Below, piece by piece: positions 56,864 to 64,000 of a DNA stretch of 64,000 nucleotides. The stretch is from NCBI GenBank assembly GCA_013322215.1, contig JAAMEZ010000058.1, forward strand, positions 868,001 to 932,000. Reading direction: 5' to 3'. The position numbers and the translations under genes were made by a program. Under the pieces are notes generated by a model. That model had not been told where the DNA came from, did not search any database, and was given only the letters and a program-made list of their open reading frames with translations. This stretch comes from Martinezella rhizogenes. Its GTDB lineage: Bacteria; Pseudomonadota; Alphaproteobacteria; Rhizobiales; Rhizobiaceae. The first letter of the stretch is position 1, and each line of letters starts with the position of its first letter.

Positions 56864-57564
56864 CAGGGCGTCACCGTGATAATGCCGGGCCAATAATTAT
56901 CCGGTATCTCACCCCGGTTCGGCATTGACAGGGATTTCGGAGCCGCAGCACGGTCGGAACCGATATCGTTCTCCTTCGCACGCTCGAATTTTTCAAGCGA
57001 TGAGGAGAAATCCAATCCCTTCGCATCTTTCCAACGCCAGATGAGCGACAGGCGCACCAAGCGCTCAGGAAACAGCGTTGTATCGAGATCGGAGGCAAAC
57101 GTGGCGCTGGTGCCGCCGCCGTTGAGCTTGACCCAGTTCATCGAGATATATTCGAAGCTGATCGTCTCGCCGACCGTGTTCGGATAAATATCAAGGTCAC
57201 CCTGCAAAATACGCCATATTTGCGGGACCGGGTTGGAATTGATCACCGTATTGCGCTGCCATGTCTGGGCATCGACCGGGCCATTGAGCTGCCACAGACG
57301 CGAGTTGTTCCAGATCACTGAATTATCCGTGAATTTCTGCCAGTCGGACGGAAGAGCATTCGGCTCTGGATAAGCGCCCGTCGTGGTGAACTGGCTCAGA
57401 ATATGCAGGTTCGACCAGTCATAATCGCGGGCCAGATCGTCACCGGCTTCCTGTGCCAGAGACAGCAATTGCGTCACTGTCGGATCAGGATTGCCGATGA
57501 CGAGGCCTGGGACATTGATCGAGAGAGTCGCGCAGGCCTGCTGGACGATGGTTAACAAACTCAT
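56863..57564 (-). CDS. Phage head-tail adaptor protein (P22 gp4-like)
   Basis: A 233-residue protein starting MSLLTIVQQACATLSINVPG and with LLSLAQEAGDDLARDYDWSNL, a pattern of head-tail adaptors of podoviruses. A C-terminal LVRLSLIWRWKDAKGLDFSSSLEKFE is also typical. It precedes the stabilisation protein and lies in the expected order after the head genes. Confidence 0.75.
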   Translation of the reverse strand: MSLLTIVQQACATLSINVPGLVIGNPDPTVTQLLSLAQEAGDDLARDYDWSNLHILSQFTTTGAYPEPNALPSDWQKFTDNSVIWNNSRLWQLNGPVDAQTWQRNTVINSNPVPQIWRILQGDLDIYPNTVGETISFEYISMNWVKLNGGGTSATFASDLDTTLFPERLVRLSLIWRWKDAKGLDFSSSLEKFERAKENDIGSDRAAAPKSLSMPNRGEIPDNYWPGIITVTP

Positions 57565-57579
57565 GCGCGGATCTCGGTC

Positions 57580-58176
57580 TTAGAGTTCAAGAGAGGTTTC
57601 ACGGGCAGCCTTCGGAGGCCTACCAGGGCCGCGACGCTCGACGGGTTCGGGGCGCTCGCTATCTTCCAGGCGATCGGCAAGCACCCTCACCTGCTCACGA
57701 AGCAACTCAACATCGGAACGAAGGCGTTCGTTTTCAGCGGCAAGTGCGGAGGCGACAGAATTGTTTTTCGCGCTTTCGATGAAGGCTTTCGCCGCGGCGA
57801 CGAGCTCGTTCGCGCCCATGCCGATATTCTGTTTCATCGTGTCGGAAAGCGCTGCCATCTGCTCGACGGTGTAGATGTTGATCGCTTCGAATTCCCGGAT
57901 CTGGCTCGGCTTCAGAAGCGGCCACTGCGAGAGCGGCGTACCGACGATCTGCTCGCGTTCGCCAAGGCCGCGCTTGAAGCGGGCATAGGGCTCGTGAAAG
58001 CGTTCCTTGTCGGTGTCGGTGGCCTCTCGGTAAACTTCGGTGTTCTTGTCGCCTGCAATGACGATGCGGACGAATTCTCGATCCTCGAAGATCGGGCGGC
58101 CGGCTTCCTTGGATTTAAAGGACTGTTCGACGGGCTCGAGACTGAATGCTGCGTAAATTCCGGTTGATTCGGACAT
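57580..58176 (-). CDS. Phage protein with coiled coil and basic tail
   Basis: A 198-residue protein. Its front third (GIYAAFSLEPVEQSFKSKEAGRPIFEDREFVRI) is typical of small head-region proteins; residues about 135-175 form a coiled coil (AAENERLRSDVELLREQVRVLADRLEDSE) and the tail RRGPGRPPKAARE has an AT-hook-like GRP core. This suggests DNA contact in the head, but function is not known. Confidence 0.65.
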   Translation of the reverse strand: MSESTGIYAAFSLEPVEQSFKSKEAGRPIFEDREFVRIVIAGDKNTEVYREATDTDKERFHEPYARFKRGLGEREQIVGTPLSQWPLLKPSQIREFEAINIYTVEQMAALSDTMKQNIGMGANELVAAAKAFIESAKNNSVASALAAENERLRSDVELLREQVRVLADRLEDSERPEPVERRGPGRPPKAARETSLEL

Positions 58177-58230
58177 GGTTGCTCTCGCTGTTGATGGCGT
58201 GTGAAGAAAAGGGCGCCGAAGCGCCCTCAC

Positions 58231-58548
58231 TTATTGCTGGGGCGCCGGTGCTTCCGGCATGGTCTCGGCCGCAGCCGGTTCGACCGGAGCGGGCTGAGGT
58301 GCTGAAGCGGCTATTTCCTCGGCCGTGAATTGAGTCGCACCTTCCGCAACATGATCATTATTGACGGGCGGAGCGGGCTGAGGTTCCGGATCTGCTGCCG
58401 GTGCAGTTTCAACAGGAGCTGCATCCGGCGTCGGAGGGTCGATGGTTTCGGCAATGAGGTGCAGAAGCTCCTCGATCACTGGAGGAACGTCGCGGCCGAG
58501 TGAACGGGCTTCCGCGACGGCTGACTTGAGTGCTGATACGACGCCCAT
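58231..58548 (-). CDS. Proline/alanine-rich small phage protein
   Basis: A 105-residue protein: a helical front (VVSALKSAVAEARSLGRDVPPVIEELLHLIAETI) and a low-complexity tail of P, A and E. It is between the head decoration-like gene and the coiled-coil gene. Function unknown. Confidence 0.6.
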   Translation of the reverse strand: MGVVSALKSAVAEARSLGRDVPPVIEELLHLIAETIDPPTPDAAPVETAPAADPEPQPAPPVNNDHVAEGATQFTAEEIAASAPQPAPVEPAAAETMPEAPAPQQ

Positions 58549-58558
58549 GGGATTCTCC

Positions 58559-59347
58559 TTAGTTGGTCTTCGCGATGTACGGCCACATCAGGCGAGCTTC
58601 GAGAACGCCTGTCACCGTCATGGTGATAGCCGTACCGTTGGCTGTCGCGTTGTTGTTCAGCGTGATCGACTGAACGGTACCGTTCGGGCTGTAGGTGACG
58701 CCAGTGACGGTCGTGGAGGCCGGAATGCCGGTACCGGAGATCGACGCACCGATGAACGGGCCAGACGCCGTCGACGCGCCAGAAATGAGCGTCAGGACGT
58801 TCGAACCGTTGACCGTCGTGGCTGTGAACGTGATGTTCGCGGTCTGGAACGAAACAGGAGTGATCTGCTTCGTGCCAACGGTGGCAGAGGCTGGGACGTT
58901 GGCCTGCCCCGCGGTGGTCGTGGTCTCGGCAATGACAAGCGCCGCCGTGGTGGTCGCGCTGACAAGAGCCGGGGCCTGCCCTGCACGCTGTACCCAGATG
59001 TAATAGGTGCCAGCGGCAAGCGTGACGGTGCCGGCAGGACCGCCGGTGACCGTCGGGTTGATGGACTGACCGGCAAAGACACCGGCGCCATAGCCGACAA
59101 CAGCCGTAGCCGTCGTCAGCAGGTTGGCGTTATAGTCCTTGTCCCACTGCAGCCACATGCCGGGCTGCAAGGTAGTCTGCGAGGCAAGCACGAGCTTGCA
59201 ATAGACCCATTCCGCCTCAGCATCGCCCCATGCAAGGGAGCCGAGTGTGAAATTCGGGCCGGGAATGCCAGAGCCAGCGACGATCGGTCCTTCAATGTTG
59301 AAGGGTTGCGCGCCGAAACGCTCTGTCTGAGTACGAGCGACAGCCAT
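58559..59347 (-). CDS. Phage head (decoration or minor capsid-like) protein
   Basis: A 262-residue protein, beta-rich, with T, A, G and V repeats (GTYYIWVQRAGQAPALVSAT, ASTTVTGVTYSPNG). It follows the major capsid gene by 18 bases. Position and composition suggest a head decoration or fibre-like protein; an Ig-like fold is possible. Confidence 0.65.
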   Translation of the reverse strand: MAVARTQTERFGAQPFNIEGPIVAGSGIPGPNFTLGSLAWGDAEAEWVYCKLVLASQTTLQPGMWLQWDKDYNANLLTTATAVVGYGAGVFAGQSINPTVTGGPAGTVTLAAGTYYIWVQRAGQAPALVSATTTAALVIAETTTTAGQANVPASATVGTKQITPVSFQTANITFTATTVNGSNVLTLISGASTASGPFIGASISGTGIPASTTVTGVTYSPNGTVQSITLNNNATANGTAITMTVTGVLEARLMWPYIAKTN

Positions 59348-59365
59348 TTGATGATCCTTTCTGGC

Positions 59366-60340
59366 TTAGGCGAATAAGACGCCCTGGAGGAAGGCGTTGT
59401 TCATGGTCATGTTGCCGGCCCATCCCCACAGACGGACGAGAGCGTCCTGGTTGGGGTTCATGCGATCGTCGCCGATCGGCGACATGTCGCGATCACGGTG
59501 CGGCCGGTAGAACAGGTACTTCGTGTTGAGCATGAACATCTGGTTCGAAGGCGCGCCGCCACCGAAACCACCGTCGAACACGACGTCGGAGCCCATGTAT
59601 TGGAGGGTGTTGAAACCCGCCATGCCCTTGTCCGAGGAGGTGATGCGCTGGATCGCCTGCAACGATTCCCAGTAGAGCCGGAAATAGTTGTTGTCGGCGA
59701 TGATGAGGTCGGGCTGATCCGGGCCACGCGAGCAGCTCAGGTAGAGCCGGTTCATGTAGGACTGGATATTCGACGTCGAGGTGGCAGCGCCGCCGTCCGA
59801 GGAGCCGGAGAACTTTTGGTTACGCCAGAATGCCCATGTGGCGCGGTTGATGCCGCCAATGGTGCCCGACGTCGGAGAAGTCGAGATCAACAGATTGAGG
59901 CCGCCGATCTGACGCCCACCATCGGCTGTGCCATCGGAATAGCAGTCGAGCGCGATGTTGTTCTTCAGCGTGATTTCCGCGTTTTCGATACGGCCTTCGA
60001 GCAGATCGAGCACCGCGTCTTCGCCGGAATTCTGGAGCTGTTCCAGGCCAGAGATGGAGACGGCGACGGCTGCCTGCTTGTAGTCGTATTCCGCCGCGGT
60101 GATGACGTCGGAAGGCTGCACGTTCAGGAGGTCGTAGCCGGAATAGCGCTTGAAGGTGCTGTTTTCCTGATACTGCAGTTCCTGAACGATGGTGCGGCCG
60201 CCGGAAACGGGCTTCTTGCGGCCACGGCTGTTGAGACGGGACAAAAGCCCGTTGTTCTTCGTCACATCGTCAGCGATGACGCCGCTGCGGTTACGCAGGG
60301 TGGTCGTGACGATTTCCGAAAGGTTCGGAGAAATTGCCAT
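59366..60340 (-). CDS. Phage major capsid protein
   Basis: A 324-residue protein. It starts MAISPNLSEIVTTTLRNRS and has the segments GGRTIVQELQYQENSTFKRYSGYDLL and ITLKNNIALDCYSDGTADGGRQIGGL, characteristic of HK97-fold capsid proteins in podovirus-like prophages. It is directly after the scaffold gene. The codon usage and length fit a major structural protein. Confidence 0.83.
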   Translation of the reverse strand: MAISPNLSEIVTTTLRNRSGVIADDVTKNNGLLSRLNSRGRKKPVSGGRTIVQELQYQENSTFKRYSGYDLLNVQPSDVITAAEYDYKQAAVAVSISGLEQLQNSGEDAVLDLLEGRIENAEITLKNNIALDCYSDGTADGGRQIGGLNLLISTSPTSGTIGGINRATWAFWRNQKFSGSSDGGAATSTSNIQSYMNRLYLSCSRGPDQPDLIIADNNYFRLYWESLQAIQRITSSDKGMAGFNTLQYMGSDVVFDGGFGGGAPSNQMFMLNTKYLFYRPHRDRDMSPIGDDRMNPNQDALVRLWGWAGNMTMNNAFLQGVLFA

Positions 60341-60357
60341 GTGGATTTACCCTATGA

Positions 60358-61452
60358 TCAGACGCGACCGCCTTGGGCTGCCATAGCCTCTTTGAGCGTA
60401 TCGCGAAGTGAGGATGACTTTCCGGCGCCGGCATTTGCACTCGGGCCAGGGGCGGAAGAGCCGGTGATGGATTTGGAGGCCCTGCGGGCTTGATCTGCCG
60501 CGGCGGCTCGCCTTGCTTGCTCGTCGTGCTGTTGTGCCGGTGCAGCCTGATTGATGAGCTGCTGGCGAATGTCAGGACGCATCCAACATGCGGTGTCGTA
60601 GGCGTCCCTGAGATCCTTGGCGCGGCCCGTGCTGATTAGGGTCGCCATGTCCTCAAGAACGGCATCGGCATGCACATTGGCGGGATCGGAAAGGAAGGAA
60701 TTGAGCTGAGTTTCAATATCCCTCTTCCGGAAAGCTTGGTCTACTACCGCATCGACGTTGACGGGCTGCGGTTGGGGTTGCTGGCGCGGGGCCGGCTGCT
60801 GCTGAGGAGCTTGTTGGCCGAGATGAGCGACTAAATCCGGGTGCAGAATTTTATCGACCGGCAGATTTGTGCGCTGCTGAATGATGGTTGCCACATGATG
60901 GACGGTGCGGAACGGATCGCGCTGCAAGGACGCTTCCCAATCAAGGGCGCGCTTCATCGAGGCGGCAAACGTCGTATTGGCGGCTTTCACATAGGGCGTG
61001 AATTCTTCGAGACCCTTATAGTCCTGAAGAACCTTGAAACCGTTATCGACTTCCTGCTCGCGGTTGCTGATCGCGGCCTTCACATGGTCGGGAAGCGTAT
61101 CGAACGATGCTTTTGCCTCCGCAGACCATCCAGGCGGGGCTTTGTGTGCCGGCTGCACCACAGGCTGGGCGGTTGGCTGCGTTGCCGCGCTTTCTGCTGG
61201 CTTGGGAGCCGGAGATGTTGCTTGCTGCTGTGCGGGCTGCTGCGGAGCCGCCGCAACTGCTTTCGGGTCAGCCGGTTTTTGTGTGAAGCGTCCTGCTTCG
61301 TCTCGAGCCCGATTATCTGCCGTCGGTTCTGTTGACTCGGCCGGAGCTTCCTTCATCGCTGCAACGAGACTGTCGCGGACGCTAACCGGCTTTTCGGATA
61401 CGATCGTGTCTTCGCCACCGTCGACGACGGCACCGTTATTCAGGTCTGACAT
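60358..61452 (-). CDS. Phage scaffolding protein
   Basis: A 364-residue, low-complexity protein: acidic N-terminus, Q/P/A-rich middle, helical part with KAAISNREQEVDNGFKVLQDYKGLEE, and a basic C-terminus (RRASKSITGSSAPG). The location between portal and capsid genes and this composition fit a scaffold. Confidence 0.75.
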   Translation of the reverse strand: MSDLNNGAVVDGGEDTIVSEKPVSVRDSLVAAMKEAPAESTEPTADNRARDEAGRFTQKPADPKAVAAAPQQPAQQQATSPAPKPAESAATQPTAQPVVQPAHKAPPGWSAEAKASFDTLPDHVKAAISNREQEVDNGFKVLQDYKGLEEFTPYVKAANTTFAASMKRALDWEASLQRDPFRTVHHVATIIQQRTNLPVDKILHPDLVAHLGQQAPQQQPAPRQQPQPQPVNVDAVVDQAFRKRDIETQLNSFLSDPANVHADAVLEDMATLISTGRAKDLRDAYDTACWMRPDIRQQLINQAAPAQQHDEQARRAAAADQARRASKSITGSSAPGPSANAGAGKSSSLRDTLKEAMAAQGGRV

Positions 61453-61486
61453 GTGAGATTTTCCTTTTTCGGGGATTGATGCCCGT

Positions 61487-61798
61487 TCAGGCGGAATGCT
61501 GCTGGTAGGCTTCTTTCAAAGCCTTGCGGATGCCCTTGCGATCCGATTTCGGTTTCTCGATCGGCTGCGGTTGCTCGTTGCCGATTTCTTCCACGCCATG
61601 GGCGCGGTATTCACCCCGAAGCCTGGACTTCGAGGTGTAGAATTTCCCGTCATGCATCGACTGAATTTCGATAGTGTCGCTGACGAAATGAGGTGCCGGC
61701 AGATCGGATGCAGCAAGATTGCGCTCCGGCAAGCAATTGTGGGGCCAGCGGTCGAGTTCGTGCCAGCCGCCGCAGATGCGGCAAAAGCGCTGTTTCAT
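61487..61798 (-). CDS. Small phage protein with Cys/His cluster
   Basis: A 103-residue protein. The N-terminus FCRICGGWHELDRWPHNC has C-x2-C-x3-H and a later H-x-C, a likely zinc site. The C-terminus is basic (KSDRKGIRKALKEAYQQHSA). Its start overlaps the portal stop by 4 bases. It is a common companion gene of portals in such prophages; no role known. Confidence 0.7.
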   Translation of the reverse strand: MKQRFCRICGGWHELDRWPHNCLPERNLAASDLPAPHFVSDTIEIQSMHDGKFYTSKSRLRGEYRAHGVEEIGNEQPQPIEKPKSDRKGIRKALKEAYQQHSA

Positions 61799-63936
61799 TG
61801 CACCGTTCCTCTTGACTGCGCTGCGTGCGCCGCCTGCTGTTGCGCAAATTTCATGGTGTTCTGCTGAATCTGCTGGTGATGATGCAGCGCGTCCGCAGCC
61901 GCTTGGGCGCGTATTTCTTCCATGCCTGCCCGATGCTCTGCTTCGGCCTGCGCAACGCCCATTTGGGCTTTCTGCTGTTCGGCCTGCGCCTTGACCTGCG
62001 TCGTCTGAAGCTTGATCTGCTCATCCGGCGATGGCTGCGGAGGCGGCTTTGGAGCGGTGACTTGCTGGCTTACCTGAGCGATCGCCTGTTCCAAGGAGCT
62101 TTCCAACTGGCGTCCGGTGCGGAAACCGCGAGCAACGAAGAGCATGACTTCGCCTAGAACCGGAACAAGCGACGGCATCTGCTGCGCAACGGGGCCGGCC
62201 TGCTGGATAAAGCCGCCTAGCGTTTGGGCGAACTCCATGCGGCGCTGCTTCTCAGCATCCTCGTCAGGCTCGATCGTAGAGTCCGTTTCGATATCGATCC
62301 GGAAACCGCGCATGCTATCATTGTGGAGCAACTGGACGACTTCATCGATCGTCGGCTGCTGCATCATCTGCGCAAGCTCTGGCGGCGGTTGAGGCGGTGG
62401 AGGAGGCTGTTGGCCCATCTGCTGTGCCCGCGCTGCCGCCTGCTGGTATCCTGCGGCAACCTGCTGTGCCTGGAATTGCATCTGCTGCTTTTGCTGCATT
62501 GTTGGCAACTGGATACCGCTCATAACCATCAGCGTTTCCGGCTGGAATTGATTGCAGATGATCTCGCCAGCGATGCGTACGATGTCACGCGCGAACCGGG
62601 CAAGCTCTGCCTGGCGGTCACGAATGCGGATAGAACCCCATTGGCTCTTGATGCGCTGCGCCGTCGCGGTTTCCGATGCCTGCGTATCACCGCGCACAAT
62701 GTCCGAAATACCGGTGATTTGATAGACATCGTCTATCAACTGTTTGCGGTTCTCAATGCAGGCGGTGATGACCTTCTGCACCTCGTCGATCGGCAGCGTG
62801 ACAATGGCGTTCGAACCGCCCTTTTCCGTGAAAGCTGCCCATTCCGGGATCGGCACCATCACGGTGTCATTCTCAGGTCGCATCGCCTTTTCGATCGCCG
62901 GCGATACGGAACCGTCGCCAGATGGATAGAAGATTTTCAACCGCAGCTGATCGGAGAGCTTGTTGATGCGCTTCGTCAGGATGTCGATTTCTTCGCACTG
63001 GCCCTGATAATAGACGTAATCCGGTACCGGGATAAGCGAGCCCGTCGAAAGCGTGCCGTAAGCCGGACGTGGGCAAGGCCAGAACCCTTCGAGATCAAGC
63101 GGCGGCTCGGAAACCTCAAGCGCTATTGGCGAGCCTTCAGCAATCCAGACGGTGTAATTTTCCGTCTTGCACCAGATTTCCCAGACGTAGGTTTTCCCCT
63201 CGTTCTGGGCGCGGTCGGTTTCCGTCTTTCCCTGATCTGATCCTATGCCAAGGCTGGCAATCTGAATGACGGCTTTCTCGCCGAAGCGCTTCTTCAGCTC
63301 GTCGTCGGTCATCGGGACGCGACGGGCAACCCACGTCACATCTTTCCAGCGCCTGGCTGGCGAATGCAAGAAATCCGACCAATGAACGTAATCGATGCAT
63401 ATGCGCTCATCGGTGATGCGCTCCATCGGCTGAAGCTGTTGCGCCTCATGATCTTCATCGGCTGCCGTTTCGGATGGCTCTACCCCGAGATCCTCGCTCT
63501 CGATATCCGCCTCATATCGAAGCCATGCCGTGCCACGGCCACAGAGCAGGAAATCGTCGCGAGCCTCGCGCATCGTGGAATCAATATCGGCAAACTCCAC
63601 TGTGACGGAGAGATTGCGCTCTACAATTTCTGAAGCGGAGCGCGCGACAGGATCAGCATCCTTGAAGCGGCGCTCGACGGCCGGCTGCGGAACCCTTGCA
63701 TAGACTGCTGGCTGAAGAACAGAGATGTTCGCCCACAGCATCGGGAAATTGCGCTTGGCCTGCGTGCCGCTATCGTTCTGCTGCTGCAGATAGATTTTCT
63801 CGATCTTCTCGCAGCGATCGCGCCATTTCTGAAAATAGCTCTTCGCCCGCTGAAGTTCTTGCTGCCAGTGCGCGCCGACCTTGACGAGGTCGTAGCTCTG
63901 CGCGTCCTGATCTTCCGTCTCTTCGTAAGCTGCCAT
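61795..63936 (-). CDS. Phage portal protein (P22 gp1-like)
   Basis: A 713-residue portal protein, the size of the P22-type portals. Typical parts are KRNFPMLWANISVLQPAVYAR near the N-terminus, DYVHWSDFLHSPARRWKDVTWVARR, and the helical YQITGISDIVRGDTQASETATAQ. The C-terminal third is Q/P/A-rich, the region that makes the long barrel in P22. ATG at 63936 overlaps the preceding stop (TGATG). Confidence 0.88.
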   Translation of the reverse strand: MAAYEETEDQDAQSYDLVKVGAHWQQELQRAKSYFQKWRDRCEKIEKIYLQQQNDSGTQAKRNFPMLWANISVLQPAVYARVPQPAVERRFKDADPVARSASEIVERNLSVTVEFADIDSTMREARDDFLLCGRGTAWLRYEADIESEDLGVEPSETAADEDHEAQQLQPMERITDERICIDYVHWSDFLHSPARRWKDVTWVARRVPMTDDELKKRFGEKAVIQIASLGIGSDQGKTETDRAQNEGKTYVWEIWCKTENYTVWIAEGSPIALEVSEPPLDLEGFWPCPRPAYGTLSTGSLIPVPDYVYYQGQCEEIDILTKRINKLSDQLRLKIFYPSGDGSVSPAIEKAMRPENDTVMVPIPEWAAFTEKGGSNAIVTLPIDEVQKVITACIENRKQLIDDVYQITGISDIVRGDTQASETATAQRIKSQWGSIRIRDRQAELARFARDIVRIAGEIICNQFQPETLMVMSGIQLPTMQQKQQMQFQAQQVAAGYQQAAARAQQMGQQPPPPPQPPPELAQMMQQPTIDEVVQLLHNDSMRGFRIDIETDSTIEPDEDAEKQRRMEFAQTLGGFIQQAGPVAQQMPSLVPVLGEVMLFVARGFRTGRQLESSLEQAIAQVSQQVTAPKPPPQPSPDEQIKLQTTQVKAQAEQQKAQMGVAQAEAEHRAGMEEIRAQAAADALHHHQQIQQNTMKFAQQQAAHAAQSRGTVQ

Positions 63937-64000
63937 CAAACTCTCTCGCTACGGGACGGGGTGGATTCAAGGAAATCGTTGAATGTGATGTTTTGAAGCG
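63936..64000 (-). CDS. C-terminal end of the upstream phage gene (terminase large subunit candidate)
   Basis: The last 20 codons (LQNITFNDFLESTPSRSERV, stop TGA) are visible; the rest is off the right edge. The stop overlaps the portal start (TGATG). In podoviruses the gene immediately before the portal is the terminase large subunit, so that is the expectation, not a sequence match. Confidence 0.55.
   Translation of the reverse strand, partial: LQNITFNDFLESTPSRSERV

Larger units (their letters stand above)
40464..64000. mobile_element. Prophage, short-tailed (P22-like podovirus) type, left part
   Basis: The element starts at the tRNA-Pro att site and continues off the right edge. It carries cargo genes (40949-44744), a lysis cassette (44832-46731), tail and injection genes (47429-55322) and head genes (55319-64000), nearly all on the minus strand and often overlapping by TGATG or ATGA. 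Order from the right is terminase end, portal, scaffold, capsid, adaptor, stabilisation protein, tail/injection proteins, fibre, lysis, as in podoviruses. No long-tail tape measure, sheath or tail tube gene is present. The integrase, repressor and replication genes are not in the window. Confidence 0.88.

Noticed and set aside
40464..64000. Prophage integrase or repressor within the window
   Set aside because: I looked on both strands for tyrosine or serine recombinase motifs and for Cro/CI-like HTH genes and found none; they are expected beyond the right edge.
1..64000. CRISPR array, rRNA genes, insertion sequences
   Set aside because: No regularly spaced repeats, rRNA-like sequence or transposase gene were seen.

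Overview
The window comes from a high-GC alphaproteobacterium of the Rhizobium group. This rests on a RopA-type porin, a betI-betB-betA choline operon, a Rhizobium etli-type L-asparaginase, an assimilatory APS reductase (cysH) with cysDN, and the Rhizobiales-style GC-rich palindromic intergenic repeat.

Bases 1 to about 40,460 are chromosomal and mostly metabolic. In order: a truncated indolepyruvate ferredoxin oxidoreductase; two glutathione S-transferases with a LysR regulator and small proteins; a DeoR regulator; a DUF2127 membrane protein; a zinc-type L-asparaginase; a SufR-like Fe-S regulator divergent from an MFS exporter; a quinone oxidoreductase; an EAL-CBS-GGDEF cyclic-di-GMP protein; an orphan ParD-like antitoxin; an HdeD-like membrane protein; the choline-to-betaine operon betI-GST-betB-betA; a ParE-type toxin-antitoxin pair; a ClC antiporter; an Rrf2 regulator and the cysH-cysD-cysN sulfate assimilation genes; an ArsR/dehydratase divergent pair; a HisC-like aminotransferase; a Nudix hydrolase; a LysR/MFS divergent pair; the porin ropA; a DAHP synthase behind what looks like a complete transcription attenuator with a Phe/Tyr leader peptide; a methionine-sulfoxide repair cluster (msrB-msrA and free-Met-R-sulfoxide reductase); a pentapeptide-repeat protein; and a methyltransferase in a less GC-rich stretch.

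At 40,464-40,509 the 3' part of a tRNA-Pro gene lies on the minus strand, without its 5' half but with its terminator. I read this as one attachment site of a prophage that fills the rest of the window and continues past 64,000. The first 4 kb of the prophage carries small cargo genes, including a Panacea-domain antitoxin overlapping its presumed toxin. The rest is a short-tailed (P22-like) morphogenesis block read leftwards: end of a probable terminase, portal, scaffold, major capsid, head proteins, head-tail adaptor, stabilisation protein, tail/injection proteins (one with a muralytic domain, one with an S74-type chaperone end), tail fibre, then a lysis cassette of endolysin, lipoprotein, holin-like protein, a 28-residue membrane peptide and a coiled-coil membrane protein. 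No integrase or repressor is visible; they should lie beyond the right edge.

The items most worth a second look are the aromatic-amino-acid attenuator at 34,149-34,284, the Panacea toxin-antitoxin pair, the SufR-like regulator with its perfect operator upstream of a drug exporter, the GST gene inside the bet operon, and the prophage boundary.
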